DNA of 64,000 nucleotides from CAYPHY01 sp964410625 (lineage in GTDB: Bacteria; Chloroflexota; Anaerolineae; Promineifilales; Promineifilaceae), in assembly GCA_964410625.1 (NCBI GenBank), contig CAYPHY010000010.1, positions 62,001-126,000 on the forward strand, read 5' to 3'. Of this stretch, positions 1 to 7,911 are shown piece by piece. The stretch's first letter is position 1, and every line of letters begins with the position of its first letter. Under the pieces are notes generated by a model that had not been told where the DNA came from, did not search any database, and saw only the letters and a program-made list of their open reading frames with translations. The position numbers and the translations under genes were made by a program.

Positions 1-1
1 G

Positions 2-634
2 GATGTCGGCCGCGCGGCCGCTCCGCCAACGATTGACGGCGACCTGGGGGAGTGGAATGGGCCACTCTTTGAATCGGCGTTCCAGGTCTTTAGCGTTGAG
101 GGATGGGATGGAACGGATGATCTGAGCGCCACATGGCAATTAAGCTGGGACGAGGCCAATCTATACCTGGCTGTCACCGTCAACGACGATACCCATGTGC
201 AGACGCAAACGGGCAACCAGATTTTCCTCGGCGACCACGTAGATTTGCAGATTGATACGAATCGGGAAGGGGATTATGCGCCGGCGCTCAGCTCCGACGA
301 CTTCCAGATCAATCTTTCCCCTGGCGATTTTTCTGGTATTCCTGCTTCCGCCTATCGCTTTCAGGGCAACGCGGAGGGAAGGATGGTTGATGCACCAGGC
401 TATAGTATTCGGGTGGCTGCACGGCCGACGGCCGAGGGGTATACGCTGGAAGCCGCTATCCCCTGGGCTGATCTCAACCTGAGTCCGCAACCGGGGATGG
501 TCTTGGGCCTTTCGCTGAATGTCAGTGATAATGATACGCCGGGAACGGCCGTGCAGGAAGTGATGAAGTCCCATGTGCCTACTCGCCGCTTTTCTGACCC
601 GACTTCTTGGGGAACGTTTACCCTCCAGCCGTAG
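2..634 (+). CDS. CBM9-like sugar-binding domain protein, 5' end outside window
   Basis: The reading frame is open from base 2 to a TAG at 634, so only the C-terminal ~210 residues are present. The segment reads TIDGDLGEW, then YLAVTVNDDTH, then GDHVDLQID, and near the end YTLEAAIPWADL followed by LGLSLNVSDND. This order is typical of carbohydrate-binding family 9-like (DOMON-like) beta-sandwich domains, which usually sit at the C-terminus of secreted glycosidases or surface proteins. No catalytic module is visible because the start is missing. The sugar-binding role is inferred from the family; the ligand is unknown. Confidence 0.7.
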   Translation, partial: DVGRAAAPPTIDGDLGEWNGPLFESAFQVFSVEGWDGTDDLSATWQLSWDEANLYLAVTVNDDTHVQTQTGNQIFLGDHVDLQIDTNREGDYAPALSSDDFQINLSPGDFSGIPASAYRFQGNAEGRMVDAPGYSIRVAARPTAEGYTLEAAIPWADLNLSPQPGMVLGLSLNVSDNDTPGTAVQEVMKSHVPTRRFSDPTSWGTFTLQP

Positions 635-954
635 TCTCTAATTCTTACAATAATGTTAAGGCAGGGGTGTTGCTTATCCCTTTCATATGGTTCTTGGTTA
701 AGATCAGAGTGAACCACGGATGGTTACGGATCGAACGGAGAAACACGAAGCGATAAAAGCTCTGTGAAATTTATCTAAGCCGTTCCAATCTACGGTTAAG
801 TGTGTGTCGGAAAGTTCGCTTAGAAACCGGGTTTCTATCGAGCAAAAGATTCTGTCTAGTAAAAGCTAAGAAACCCGGTTTCTGTTCTCGAGAAACTTTC
901 CGCATTTTACTCAAAAGTGGACTCCCATATAAGAACCATGTAAGGAGAATGGAT
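635..954. other. Intergenic region with two dispersed-repeat types
   Basis: This 320-base gap has no credible gene. Bases ~708-757 resemble other intergenic copies built on ACGGAT/CACGAAG words (compare ~17382-17432, 37103-37158 and 59097-59196). Two 15-base palindromes follow at 822-836 and 869-883. Any msrB promoter should lie here, but I cannot place one convincingly. Confidence 0.5.
822..883. repeat. Paired 15-bp palindromes, AGAAACCGGGTTTCT type
   Basis: AGAAACCGGGTTTCT lies at 822-836 and AGAAACCCGGTTTCT at 869-883, 47 bases start to start. An equivalent pair with the same 47-base spacing lies at 5521-5582. Both pairs sit shortly upstream of a plus-strand gene. Confidence 0.8.
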
Positions 955-1362
955 ATGAGTTACAAAGTACAAAAAAGTGAGGCTGAGTGGCGGTCGGAGT
1001 TGACACCGGAGCAGTATCATATCACCCGCGAGGGCGGCACGGAACGGGCTTTCACCGGTGCTTATTACAAGACCAAGGATAAGGGCGTTTATACGTGTGT
1101 GGCTTGTGGGGCGGAGTTGTTTAGTTCGGAAACGAAGTATGATTCTGGCAGCGGCTGGCCGAGCTTCTACCAACCGTTAGAGCCGGAGAACATTGAAGAG
1201 CAGGAAGATCGAAGCTGGTTGATGGTGCGTACGGAAGTGAAATGTGCGAATTGTGGCGCACATCTCGGCCATCTCTTTGACGATGGCCCGCGGCCGACAG
1301 GCTTGCGCTATTGCATCAATTCGGCCGCGTTAGACTTAGTGAAAGAGGGTGAATCGGAGTAA
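955..1362 (+). CDS. msrB: Peptide-methionine (R)-S-oxide reductase
   Basis: Reduces methionine-R-sulfoxide in proteins, a cytoplasmic repair function. The 135-residue product is a complete single-domain MsrB. Zinc ligands are the pairs CVAC (C48, C51) and CANC (C97, C100). GWPSFY is at 67-72, GHLFDDGP follows, and the catalytic cysteine is in RYCIN (C120). AAGGAG at 942-947 lies 7 bases before the ATG at 955; the in-frame ATG at 949 is too close, and longer upstream starts run into the repeat region. It is transcribed alone. The family call is firm. Confidence 0.97.
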   Translation: MSYKVQKSEAEWRSELTPEQYHITREGGTERAFTGAYYKTKDKGVYTCVACGAELFSSETKYDSGSGWPSFYQPLEPENIEEQEDRSWLMVRTEVKCANCGAHLGHLFDDGPRPTGLRYCINSAALDLVKEGESE

Positions 1363-1395
1363 TCAGTTTGGCTTACTATTCACTTTCGCGTACGT

Positions 1396-1790
1396 TCAAT
1401 TTTCTGATGATGAACTGAAGTAGCTGGCTTCTAAATATGCTAAGACTGAGAGAAGATCTTCACTTGGGATACCACTTAGTGGAGATTCTTCTACAGATCC
1501 GACTGCGTTGTGGAAGTGATGTGGGTGTGTTGCAAGTGCGGGAAAATGCTCCTTATTGTCCCACGCATTACTGGTTGTTCGTCTTTGATTAACTGGTATG
1601 CATAATCAACGTGAGCCTGATTAAAGTATAGCCTGCCTTGCAAAACACTCCCGTCAGTCAGATCAGCCCGCACTTTCAGAGCATGTTGGTTGTCTGAAAA
1701 TGAGGTCGTTGATAGAACACGAACAACCGAGCACAGCGATGAGCGTTGAAGCGTGGTAACAACAAAACTTAAAGCTTCAGGAAGCGTCAT
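1396..1790 (-). pseudogene. TumE-type toxin interrupted by a -1 frameshift
   Basis: From the ATG at 1790 the frame runs through DYAYQLIKDEQPVMR, then leaves family resemblance and stops at 1491. Shifting frame near 1561-1566, as if one G were missing in a CGGTGG context, restores RWDNKEHFPALATHPHHFH and runs to a stop at 1396-1398. RWDN followed by a PHH-type histidine cluster is the signature I associate with TumE-family (DUF6516) toxins. The gene starts 3 bases after its putative antitoxin. It may be an inactivated toxin, programmed frameshifting or a base-call error. The island has no CGGCCG. Confidence 0.7.
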
Positions 1791-1793
1791 TGT

Positions 1794-2123
1794 TCAATTC
1801 ACTTCGTGCATAAGTCCTAACCAGTTTGATAGCATCTCCGTGGCGACCTTCCAATCAAACGCATCTTCTTCTTCTTGCATAACTGCCTGATTAAGCTGGG
1901 CATCAGGCTCCTCTATAAGGGTCTTGGAGCGAGCCTGGAGATACTGTTCAAACTGCTCAAAAGTCATTCCGTACTTTTGCTCAAGCGATTGAATGGTTTC
2001 CTGATGCACCTCAATTTGACGCAGAACATATTGGCGAGCCATTTCAGTTACGGCCTTCTGTGGGGTGTCAAATAGTCCTCGGCGCACAAATGGTTCAACA
2101 ACTGTGTTTAGATTTATCGTCAT
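1794..2123 (-). CDS. Putative antitoxin partner of the TumE-like toxin
   Basis: A 109-residue acidic, helix-rich protein. GAGGT lies 6 bases before the ATG at 2123, which is preferred over a TTG start at 2141. The N-terminal half (TPQKAVTEMARQYVLRQI) could form a helical DNA-binding or dimer region. The middle (LEQKYGMTFEQFEQYL) is a motif often seen in small proteins encoded beside such toxins. The C-terminus is strongly acidic (EEEDAFDW), as expected of a toxin-neutralising tail. Only 3 bases separate it from the toxin, implying co-transcription. No specific family is recognised with certainty. Confidence 0.6.
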   Translation of the reverse strand: MTINLNTVVEPFVRRGLFDTPQKAVTEMARQYVLRQIEVHQETIQSLEQKYGMTFEQFEQYLQARSKTLIEEPDAQLNQAVMQEEEDAFDWKVATEMLSNWLGLMHEVN

Positions 2124-2170
2124 CGCATTACCTCTATCCAAATAATACTCAATAATAACAGAAAGGCTGC

Positions 2171-3178
2171 TTATACGGCCGATAATATTCCCTCAAAGAA
2201 ATGTGTCGCGCTGCTGGTTAGAGCGGGGAGCAGATAGCCTCCTTCCTGGATGATCAGCAGCGGCCGTCTTAATTGTCCTAGATGGCGACCGATGTGCCGG
2301 AAGCTGGTTGGTTGCAGGCGGAACCGCCCTTCTGGATCATCCGCCAGCGTATCAAACCCCAGCGAGACAATGACCACATGGGGGCTAAACAGGTCAACTT
2401 TTTCCAGCGCATGGTCAAGCGTGACCAGGTAATCGGTTTCCTGTGTCCCTAATGGCAACGGATAGTTGATGTTATACCCTTCGCCGGTCTCGCTCCCTCT
2501 TTCCCAGGCAAAGCCGCAGTAGTAGGGGTATTCATCCTCCGGGTCGGCGTGGAGCGAGCAAAAGAGGACATCCTCGCGGCTGTAAAAAATACCCTGTGTT
2601 CCATTTCCGTGATGATAGTCAATATCTACAATCGCAATCCGTTTACCGCGGTTGGTCAGCCATTGGGCGGCGATGGCAGCGTTGTTCAGATAGCAATAGC
2701 CACCGTACATATCGTGGTAGACGTGATGGCCCGGCGGCCGACACAGCGCATAGGTCAGGGCTGTACCTTGGTGGCTTGCTCGCGCGGCCGACAATGCGAC
2801 CTGGACGGCCGCGTATGCGGCGTGCCAGGTTTCTTCCAGAATAGGTGTCAGGCTGTCGGTGCAGTAATGACCAAGTTGTCCCCAAATGCTGCGTGGAATA
2901 TAACCGGCGAGGTCACGGACGGCAAAGCTATCGGGTGTTGCTGGTCGGGGGCCATTTAGCGCGGCAAAGCGACGGTAAGCGGTTTGCAGTAGCGCGACCA
3001 TTTGATGGGTATGGACATCGAGGATCGGCCGCAATCCGAAGTTGTCTGCCTCTTCAACCGGCCCAAAGTCCCCCTTGCTGACTGCTTCCAGTAACAGCTT
3101 CGCTCGTTGCGGCACTTCCCGCGAATTGGGCGGATCATGGTGTTCATGCAGCGGTGAGTAAAAGGTGTGGAGCAACAC
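2171..3178 (-). CDS. Histone deacetylase-family / acetylpolyamine amidohydrolase-like enzyme
   Basis: A 335-residue zinc amidohydrolase of the arginase/deacetylase fold. The active-site pair is in RPPGHHV (H151, H152). Zinc ligands are expected at D187 and H189 in DIDYHHG and D276 in GFDTLADD, with the catalytic-type tyrosine in EGGY near 315. The stretch around 206-240 (LHADPEDEYPYYCGFAWERG and the following NYPLPLG) resembles bacterial acetylpolyamine amidohydrolases more than acetoin-utilisation deacetylases. The substrate is therefore probably an acetylated polyamine or other small acetyl-lysine mimic. The next upstream minus-strand gene is a polyamine-acetyltransferase-like GNAT, supporting a linked role. 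Confidence 0.85.
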   Translation of the reverse strand: MLLHTFYSPLHEHHDPPNSREVPQRAKLLLEAVSKGDFGPVEEADNFGLRPILDVHTHQMVALLQTAYRRFAALNGPRPATPDSFAVRDLAGYIPRSIWGQLGHYCTDSLTPILEETWHAAYAAVQVALSAARASHQGTALTYALCRPPGHHVYHDMYGGYCYLNNAAIAAQWLTNRGKRIAIVDIDYHHGNGTQGIFYSREDVLFCSLHADPEDEYPYYCGFAWERGSETGEGYNINYPLPLGTQETDYLVTLDHALEKVDLFSPHVVIVSLGFDTLADDPEGRFRLQPTSFRHIGRHLGQLRRPLLIIQEGGYLLPALTSSATHFFEGILSAV

Positions 3179-3181
3179 AGG

Positions 3182-3245
3182 TAATCTCTCAATCTCTAAT
3201 CTCCAATCTCTAGGCTCATGTTAGAGAGTGGAGATTTGAGATTTG
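3182..3245. repeat. Dispersed repeat, AATCTCTAATCTCC type, inverted pair
   Basis: Plus-strand CAATCTCTAATCTCC words are followed by complementary AGAGAGTGGAGATTTGAG words, giving an imperfect hairpin between the GNAT stop and the deacetylase start. Related copies occur at 7810, 17467, 26071, 30786, 36911 and 56344. Confidence 0.75.
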
Positions 3246-3247
3246 GT

Positions 3248-3727
3248 CTACAGTTCGAGCCTCATTTCCATTTCGTCTTCGTGCATCTTGCCCGTATTGA
3301 CGAAGCCCAACTTGCTATAGAATTTCTCTGGGCCGTGTTCGTCAGGGACGTAGCTAAGTAGCAACTCGGCCGCGTTTGGACGGGTTCGCACATGCGCTAT
3401 CACATGCTGCAAGGCCTGGCGGCCGAAGCCCAACGCCTGGTAACGGGCATCAATCATGTAACGCCAGAGATAGTAGACGGGTTCGTCGGGGTCTTCATAG
3501 AGCATCACAAAGCCGACAGGCGTTTCATCAGCATAGATCGCCCGGAACCACGCTTTCGGCTCAAAGTAAGCCTCGGCAATCGAAAATACATTGGGGGCAA
3601 CAAAGCGTTCCTGATAGGGGGTCACCTTCAAGGAAACGATTTGTCGCAAGGTATCGGCCGTGATTTCGCGCAATGTTACCTGGGAATCGGCCGTGACAAC
3701 GGCTTCCCCCTCTTTAATTTCGTTCAT
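3248..3727 (-). CDS. GNAT N-acetyltransferase, spermine/spermidine-acetyltransferase-like
   Basis: A 159-residue single GNAT domain. The acetyl-CoA pyrophosphate loop is QALGFGRQA (residues ~97-105). The preceding strand is YYLWRYMIDARY and the C-terminal strand region is FYSKLGFVNTG. The N-terminal VTPYQERFVAPN and VGFVMLY resemble BltD/SSAT-type polyamine acetyltransferases, though general GNATs share much of this. GGAG lies about 10 bases before the ATG. The downstream gene on the same strand is an acetylpolyamine-amidohydrolase-like enzyme, about 70 bases away across a repeat. Fold is secure; substrate is inferred. Confidence 0.8.
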   Translation of the reverse strand: MNEIKEGEAVVTADSQVTLREITADTLRQIVSLKVTPYQERFVAPNVFSIAEAYFEPKAWFRAIYADETPVGFVMLYEDPDEPVYYLWRYMIDARYQALGFGRQALQHVIAHVRTRPNAAELLLSYVPDEHGPEKFYSKLGFVNTGKMHEDEMEMRLEL

Positions 3728-3834
3728 AAGCTGTAATCTCCGTCAGACGATTAAGACGATTATCATCCAGAAGAAGATAATCGTCTAGTGAAAATTTTTG
3801 TCTTCACTCGCTTCCTGTTATAGTATCCCCCGCG

Positions 3835-5298
3835 ATGGGAAGATCGTCTTCTGCAAGACAACCTGCAATCAGTAAGCAGTGGGCAGTCGGCAGTAAGCAG
3901 TTAGCAGTAAGCGGTAGGCAGTTACAAACGCCCCACTGCTTACTGCTAACCGCTTACCGTTTACCGTTTACTATTTTCTGCCTACTGCTTACTGTCTACT
4001 GCCTACTCTCTGCCCCTGGTAGCCAGACTGCTTCCGCCCAGGGATCGGCGGCCGAAATCTTGCAACTGGTCAACCAGGTGCGGGCTGAGTATGGTTTGCC
4101 GGGTTATGCGCTGGACGGCCGTCTGGCGGCCGCCGCCCAAAACCATGCCAACTGGATGGCCGCTAACGGGATTTACAGTCATACCGGCGCGGCCGGTTCC
4201 TCCCCTTATGATCGCGCCGTTGCCAGTGGTTACATAGGTTATGTAGGTGAAAACTTTGTCGCCGGCACAGACCTGACTCCCCAACAGGCCGTTACCTGGT
4301 GGCGCAACAGCGCGTCCCATTTCGGTAATATGGTTTCGCCGCGCTACATCCATGGTGGCGTCGGCGTTGCCTTTGGCAACGACCAAATCTTTTATGTCCT
4401 GGTTATTGGCAATCCATCCGACGCGCCACCACCAGCGGCCGAGCGTGTATCGGCCGTTGACGTCCCCTCCGTGGTCCCGCTGCTCCCGCTTAGCCCGCCG
4501 CGCGAAGATGGTTCAATTGTCCACACCGTGCAATCTGGACACTCTCTCTGGGCCATTTCCGCCCGCTATGGGGTCAGCCTGGCCGACATCTATTTATATA
4601 ATGGTCTGAATGAAGATAGCTTCATCCAGCCGGGCGATGAATTGCTGATCCGGCTGGCAGAAGGAGCAACCCCGCCACCCACGCCTACACCGCCCGCCAC
4701 CCATCGTGTGCGTGAAGGTGAGTCCTTGTGGACGATTGCCGTCACCTATGGCATTGATCTGGCAACCATTCTCTGGCTAAATGGGTTGCCCCAAGAAGCT
4801 GTCGTCCATCCGGGAAATGAAGTGGTCGTTCGCTTGCTGCCGGGGCAAACGCCGCCACCCACGCCGACGCCACAGATCGCCCATATCGTCAAGAGTGGTG
4901 ATACGGCCTGGGGCATTGCTTTGCTCTATGGCCTGTCGCTGGAGCAGTTGATGGCTTTTAACCATATGCAGCCGGATGCGATGCTGCAAGTGGGGCAGGA
5001 ATTGATTGTCCGGCCACCTCCAGCCACGGAAATACCGACGCCCATAGCAACGCTGACGCCAACCGAAACGATTGCCACACCAGAAGCGGCCGCCCTTGTG
5101 ATGCAGCCTTTGCCGACGCTGACCCACACGCCTATGCCAACGGCCGTTGCCCTGGTTGCTCCCACCGCCACGCCGTCTTCCGACGCAGGACGGCCGAGTT
5201 GGAGCTGGCTGTTGGGGGTAGGAGCAATGGTTGCCGCCTTTGGCCTGACCGCGTTGGCGGTTGTCGCCGTCTTCGTTGTCCGCCGCGACGCAACTTGA
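3835..5298 (+). CDS. Secreted CAP-domain protein with three LysM repeats and C-terminal membrane anchor
   Basis: 487 residues. Residues ~44-58 are a hydrophobic signal core followed by TASA-type cleavage residues. A CAP/SCP domain spans ~70-195, with YVGENF and SHFGN...HGGVGVAF. LysM repeats lie at ~229-273, 289-333 and 349-393, joined by PPTPTP linkers. A Thr/Pro-rich stretch leads to a transmembrane helix at ~456-482 and a short basic tail. LysM modules bind peptidoglycan, so this is probably a wall-facing protein. Residues ~13-58 are encoded by a dispersed repeat (3871-4009), so the signal peptide itself is repeat-derived. No good Shine-Dalgarno precedes the ATG. Confidence 0.88.
   Translation: MGRSSSARQPAISKQWAVGSKQLAVSGRQLQTPHCLLLTAYRLPFTIFCLLLTVYCLLSAPGSQTASAQGSAAEILQLVNQVRAEYGLPGYALDGRLAAAAQNHANWMAANGIYSHTGAAGSSPYDRAVASGYIGYVGENFVAGTDLTPQQAVTWWRNSASHFGNMVSPRYIHGGVGVAFGNDQIFYVLVIGNPSDAPPPAAERVSAVDVPSVVPLLPLSPPREDGSIVHTVQSGHSLWAISARYGVSLADIYLYNGLNEDSFIQPGDELLIRLAEGATPPPTPTPPATHRVREGESLWTIAVTYGIDLATILWLNGLPQEAVVHPGNEVVVRLLPGQTPPPTPTPQIAHIVKSGDTAWGIALLYGLSLEQLMAFNHMQPDAMLQVGQELIVRPPPATEIPTPIATLTPTETIATPEAAALVMQPLPTLTHTPMPTAVALVAPTATPSSDAGRPSWSWLLGVGAMVAAFGLTALAVVAVFVVRRDAT
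3871..4009. repeat. Dispersed GCAGTAAGCAGT repeat, inverted pair, inside a coding region
   Basis: The left half carries CAGTAAGCAGT, GGCAGTCGGCAGT and GCAGTAAGCGG. The right half carries the complementary CTGCTTACTGC and CTACTGCTTACTG words. The halves could fold into a long imperfect hairpin. The repeat lies in frame in the CAP/LysM gene; related copies occur at 27761-27802 and 47935-47972. Confidence 0.85.
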
Positions 5299-5484
5299 GT
5301 GGATATGTGGATGTATGTCGTTTGAACAGACCCGCCCGGCGAGAATGAAGAAGAAATTCGCAGGCGAGGTTCGCCCCATTCGCGTTAATTCGATGCGAAC
5401 ATTCGTGGCCTGAACGTATCAGAATCGGGACAAAAACCCCCTGGTAAACCAAACTAAATTGAATAGAATATAAGGTTTGTCGGC

Positions 5485-5511
5485 GGCCGAACCGGGCGTC
5501 GGCTTTTTTTT
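5485..5511 (+). terminator. Candidate rho-independent terminator
   Basis: A short stem, GCCGA/TCGGC with loop ACCGGGCG, is followed directly by eight T residues. It follows the CAP/LysM gene and precedes the MFS gene. The stem is only 5 bp, so strength is uncertain. Confidence 0.55.
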
Positions 5512-5520
5512 AGCAATGAT

Positions 5521-5582
5521 AGAAATCGGGTTTCTTCACTTCGAGCAGAGGAAACTCGTCGTTTGTTAGAAGCCCGGTTTCT
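5521..5582. repeat. Paired 15-bp palindromes, AGAAACCCGGTTTCT type, second locus
   Basis: AGAAATCGGGTTTCT at 5521-5535 and AGAAGCCCGGTTTCT at 5568-5582 repeat the architecture seen at 822-883, with the same 47-base start-to-start spacing. Confidence 0.8.
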
Positions 5583-5605
5583 CACTTTAGCGATTTGAGT
5601 GTTTT

Positions 5606-6916
5606 ATGGCTATTTCGCTTGTTTCGACTCGTGTGCGGCCGGTCCCGGCCGAATACCAGTCCAATTTTAACCATCTGGTCGGGGACATTGCTTGGTTTGG
5701 CGTGCTGAACGGCAGCGCGATCTCCTATCTATCCGTTTTTGCAACCCGGCAAGGGGCTTCTGCATTTGAGATTGGGCTGCTAACCGCGTTACCGGCGGTC
5801 ATTAATCTGACCTTTGCCTTGCCTGCCGGGCGGTGGTTGCAAAATCAGCCGCTCGGCCAGAGTGTGTTTCGTACATCGATCTGGACACGCATTTTCTACC
5901 TGGTCTGGGTCGCGCTTCCGGTGTTGCTGTTGCCGCGCGGCCAAGTCGTGGCGTTGATTGTGCTGACGACGTTGATGAGTATTCCGGCGACAGGGCTGGC
6001 TATCGGCTTTAATTCGCTGTTTGCGGCGGCCGTCCCTCCGGAGTGGCGAGCGCAGGTGGCGGGAGTACGGAACGCCGCTTATGCGCTGACCTCGATTGTC
6101 GTAACGCTGCTTTGTGGCTGGTTGCTCAACCGGTTGCCTTTTCCGCTTGGCTACCAAATCGTCTTTGCCATCGGTGTGGTGGGGGCGTTGATGAGCAGTC
6201 TTCATTTGATCTTCATTCGCGTGCCGGAAAAGCCAGTTCGCGCTACCGTTAAACGGAGCTTGCGCGACTGGGGGCATCCTGGCGCGTTGACCACCTGGCT
6301 CAGTTTAAGGACGACGGTGGGTTTGCGTTTCCTGGCACGTCGCAGCACAAAGGTGGACCTGGCTGCTGTGGGTGTGCTGAGTGGGTCATACCGGCGGGTG
6401 CTGTTGATAGTCTTTGCGCTCCATCTCGCGCTTTATTTGAGCGTGCCGCTGACTCCGCTGCAAATGGTGAATGGGCTTGGCCTTTCGGATGAGATTATCG
6501 GTGTGGGGAATGCTGTTTTCTTCGCCGCGCTCTTTGTCGGCTCGATGCAACTGGATGCTATTTGTCGCCGTATGAGCCAACAACGAGCGTTGGGGGTGGG
6601 ATTCTTGGTTATGTCTCTCTATCCCCTCTTGCTGGCTTTCTCTGGTAATCTGTTTCTCTTCTTGCTCGCCTCGATTATCGGCGGAGCGGGTTGGGCGATT
6701 ACCGGCGGGGCGTTAGGGAACTATGTCTTGGAGCGCGTCCCTGATGACCAGCGGCCGACCTATCTAGCCTGGTACAACATGGCCCTTCAGGGTGGGACGC
6801 TTTTTGGTTCGCTGGTTGCGCCGACGCTGGCTGGGTGGTGGGGGTTGACGGCCGCGTTGCTGATCGCTGCTGTGTGTCGCTTTTTCGTTGGACAGGCTAT
6901 CTTGCGTAAAGGGTAG
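5606..6916 (+). CDS. Major facilitator superfamily transporter
   Basis: A 436-residue polytopic membrane protein with about 12 hydrophobic segments. The N-terminal helix region reads GVLNGSAISYLSVFATRQGAS, followed by EIGLLTALPAVINLTFALPAG, the usual MFS loop 2-3 layout. A central hydrophilic stretch lies at ~210-255 (RSLRDWGHPG to ARRSTKVD). The second half contains GGAGWAITGGALGNYVLERVPDDQRP, a typical MFS helix 10-11 region. Substrate cannot be deduced. Start chosen at the first ATG after the palindrome pair; the ribosome site is weak. Confidence 0.88.
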   Translation: MAISLVSTRVRPVPAEYQSNFNHLVGDIAWFGVLNGSAISYLSVFATRQGASAFEIGLLTALPAVINLTFALPAGRWLQNQPLGQSVFRTSIWTRIFYLVWVALPVLLLPRGQVVALIVLTTLMSIPATGLAIGFNSLFAAAVPPEWRAQVAGVRNAAYALTSIVVTLLCGWLLNRLPFPLGYQIVFAIGVVGALMSSLHLIFIRVPEKPVRATVKRSLRDWGHPGALTTWLSLRTTVGLRFLARRSTKVDLAAVGVLSGSYRRVLLIVFALHLALYLSVPLTPLQMVNGLGLSDEIIGVGNAVFFAALFVGSMQLDAICRRMSQQRALGVGFLVMSLYPLLLAFSGNLFLFLLASIIGGAGWAITGGALGNYVLERVPDDQRPTYLAWYNMALQGGTLFGSLVAPTLAGWWGLTAALLIAAVCRFFVGQAILRKG

Positions 6917-6963
6917 GCAGTGGTGAATGGTGAATTGTTAATGGTTCATGGTCAATTTAGGAG

Positions 6964-7788
6964 TTAGCGGACGACCAGCACGGCGCGGCGGACATGTTCG
7001 GCGATGGGCCGCGCCAGGTCGTCGAGCAAGAAACGGGGTATGCCTTCTGTAGGCCGGTGGCCGCCGATCACGACCAGATCATAGTCACCGTGCTTGGCCT
7101 CAGCCAAAATTTCATCCACCACCAGCCCATGGCGCACCTTTAGCTGGGGTTTCAGCGCCATTTGGGTCAAAATTTGCACATCACGAGCCAGTAGCTCCCC
7201 TTCTGGCGTTTGCCCGGCAATCAACTCTTCGGCCGATGCCCGCAAATCTTTGCCGCGCACACCGGGGCGGGCGCTGATTTGCGACATGACGTGTAGCACC
7301 GTCACATCTTTGACGCCGGTCAACAATCCTGGCAGTCGGGTACGCAGCAGGTGTAAAAGGGATGGTGATTGGACGCCGCTATCACAGAGGAGGATATGAT
7401 CAAATGGTCGCGCTTCTGCCTTGGCAATGAGGACAGGCCGAGAGGTGCGCTGGAGCACCTGTTGAGTAACAGCCCCCAGCATACGCACCAGGAAGCGACG
7501 GGACGGCCGTTGCCCCATCACAATCAGATCATAGGGGTACTCTTCGCCCTCCAGCACAATCTCTTCCGCTTTATGCCCGACACGTATTTTCCCATGGATG
7601 CGGCCGACTTTTCCTTGCAGCAGCTCGGTCGCGTGGGTCAGCAGGCCTTCCGCGAAGCGTTTGTCCTCGGCATGTTTTACGACCGTGAGGACTGTAACGG
7701 ATAGTTGGGCGGCCAGGGGCAACAGGGCGACCTGTCTAATCGCTATTTCTGAGTGGGTTGCTCCACCGGTGGCGATCAGGATACGCAT
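6964..7788 (-). CDS. Tandem universal stress protein (two UspA domains)
   Basis: 274 residues containing two UspA folds. The first starts MRILIATGGATHSEIAI and ends SRPVLIAKAE with the nucleotide-loop-like DLIVMGQRPS. The second starts DHILLCDSGVQSPSL and ends AVLVVR with DLVVIGGHRP. The glycine-rich loops are only partly like the ATP-binding consensus G-x2-G-x9-G-S/T, so nucleotide binding is uncertain. AGGAGAGG precedes the ATG at 7788. Such proteins modulate stress survival; the target is unknown. The gene lies alone between repeat-bearing spacers. Confidence 0.88.
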   Translation of the reverse strand: MRILIATGGATHSEIAIRQVALLPLAAQLSVTVLTVVKHAEDKRFAEGLLTHATELLQGKVGRIHGKIRVGHKAEEIVLEGEEYPYDLIVMGQRPSRRFLVRMLGAVTQQVLQRTSRPVLIAKAEARPFDHILLCDSGVQSPSLLHLLRTRLPGLLTGVKDVTVLHVMSQISARPGVRGKDLRASAEELIAGQTPEGELLARDVQILTQMALKPQLKVRHGLVVDEILAEAKHGDYDLVVIGGHRPTEGIPRFLLDDLARPIAEHVRRAVLVVR

Positions 7789-7809
7789 ATTCCTCTCCTC
7801 TTAATATGT

Positions 7810-7883
7810 GGAGACTATGAGACTAAGAGATTGAGAGATTCTACTATCTCAATCTCTTGATCTGCCAATTTCCAATCTCTTTA
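7810..7883. repeat. Dispersed AGAGATTGAGAGATT-type repeat, inverted pair
   Basis: GAGACTAAGAGATTGAGAG is followed by the complementary TCTCAATCTCTTG and CCAATCTC words, in the spacer between the Usp and Na/Pi-type genes. Confidence 0.7.
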
Positions 7884-7911
7884 TTCAAGTTATTTCTACA
7901 CGACGCTCTAT

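Larger units (their letters stand above)
5299..5605. other. Intergenic region between CAP/LysM and MFS genes
   Basis: 307 bases with no gene. It contains ATTCGCG/ATTCGTGG words (~5375-5410), a candidate terminator at 5485-5511 and the second 47-base-spaced palindrome pair at 5521-5582, ending 23 bases before the MFS start. Confidence 0.5.

Noticed and set aside
802..954. N-terminal extension of msrB
   Set aside because: It is read from the AGAAACCCGGTTTCT repeat region and lies before a good ribosome site for the start at 955.
3871..4009. Possible CRISPR-like array
   Set aside because: The repeated words are short, unevenly spaced and arranged as an inverted pair, with no unique spacers and no cas genes nearby.
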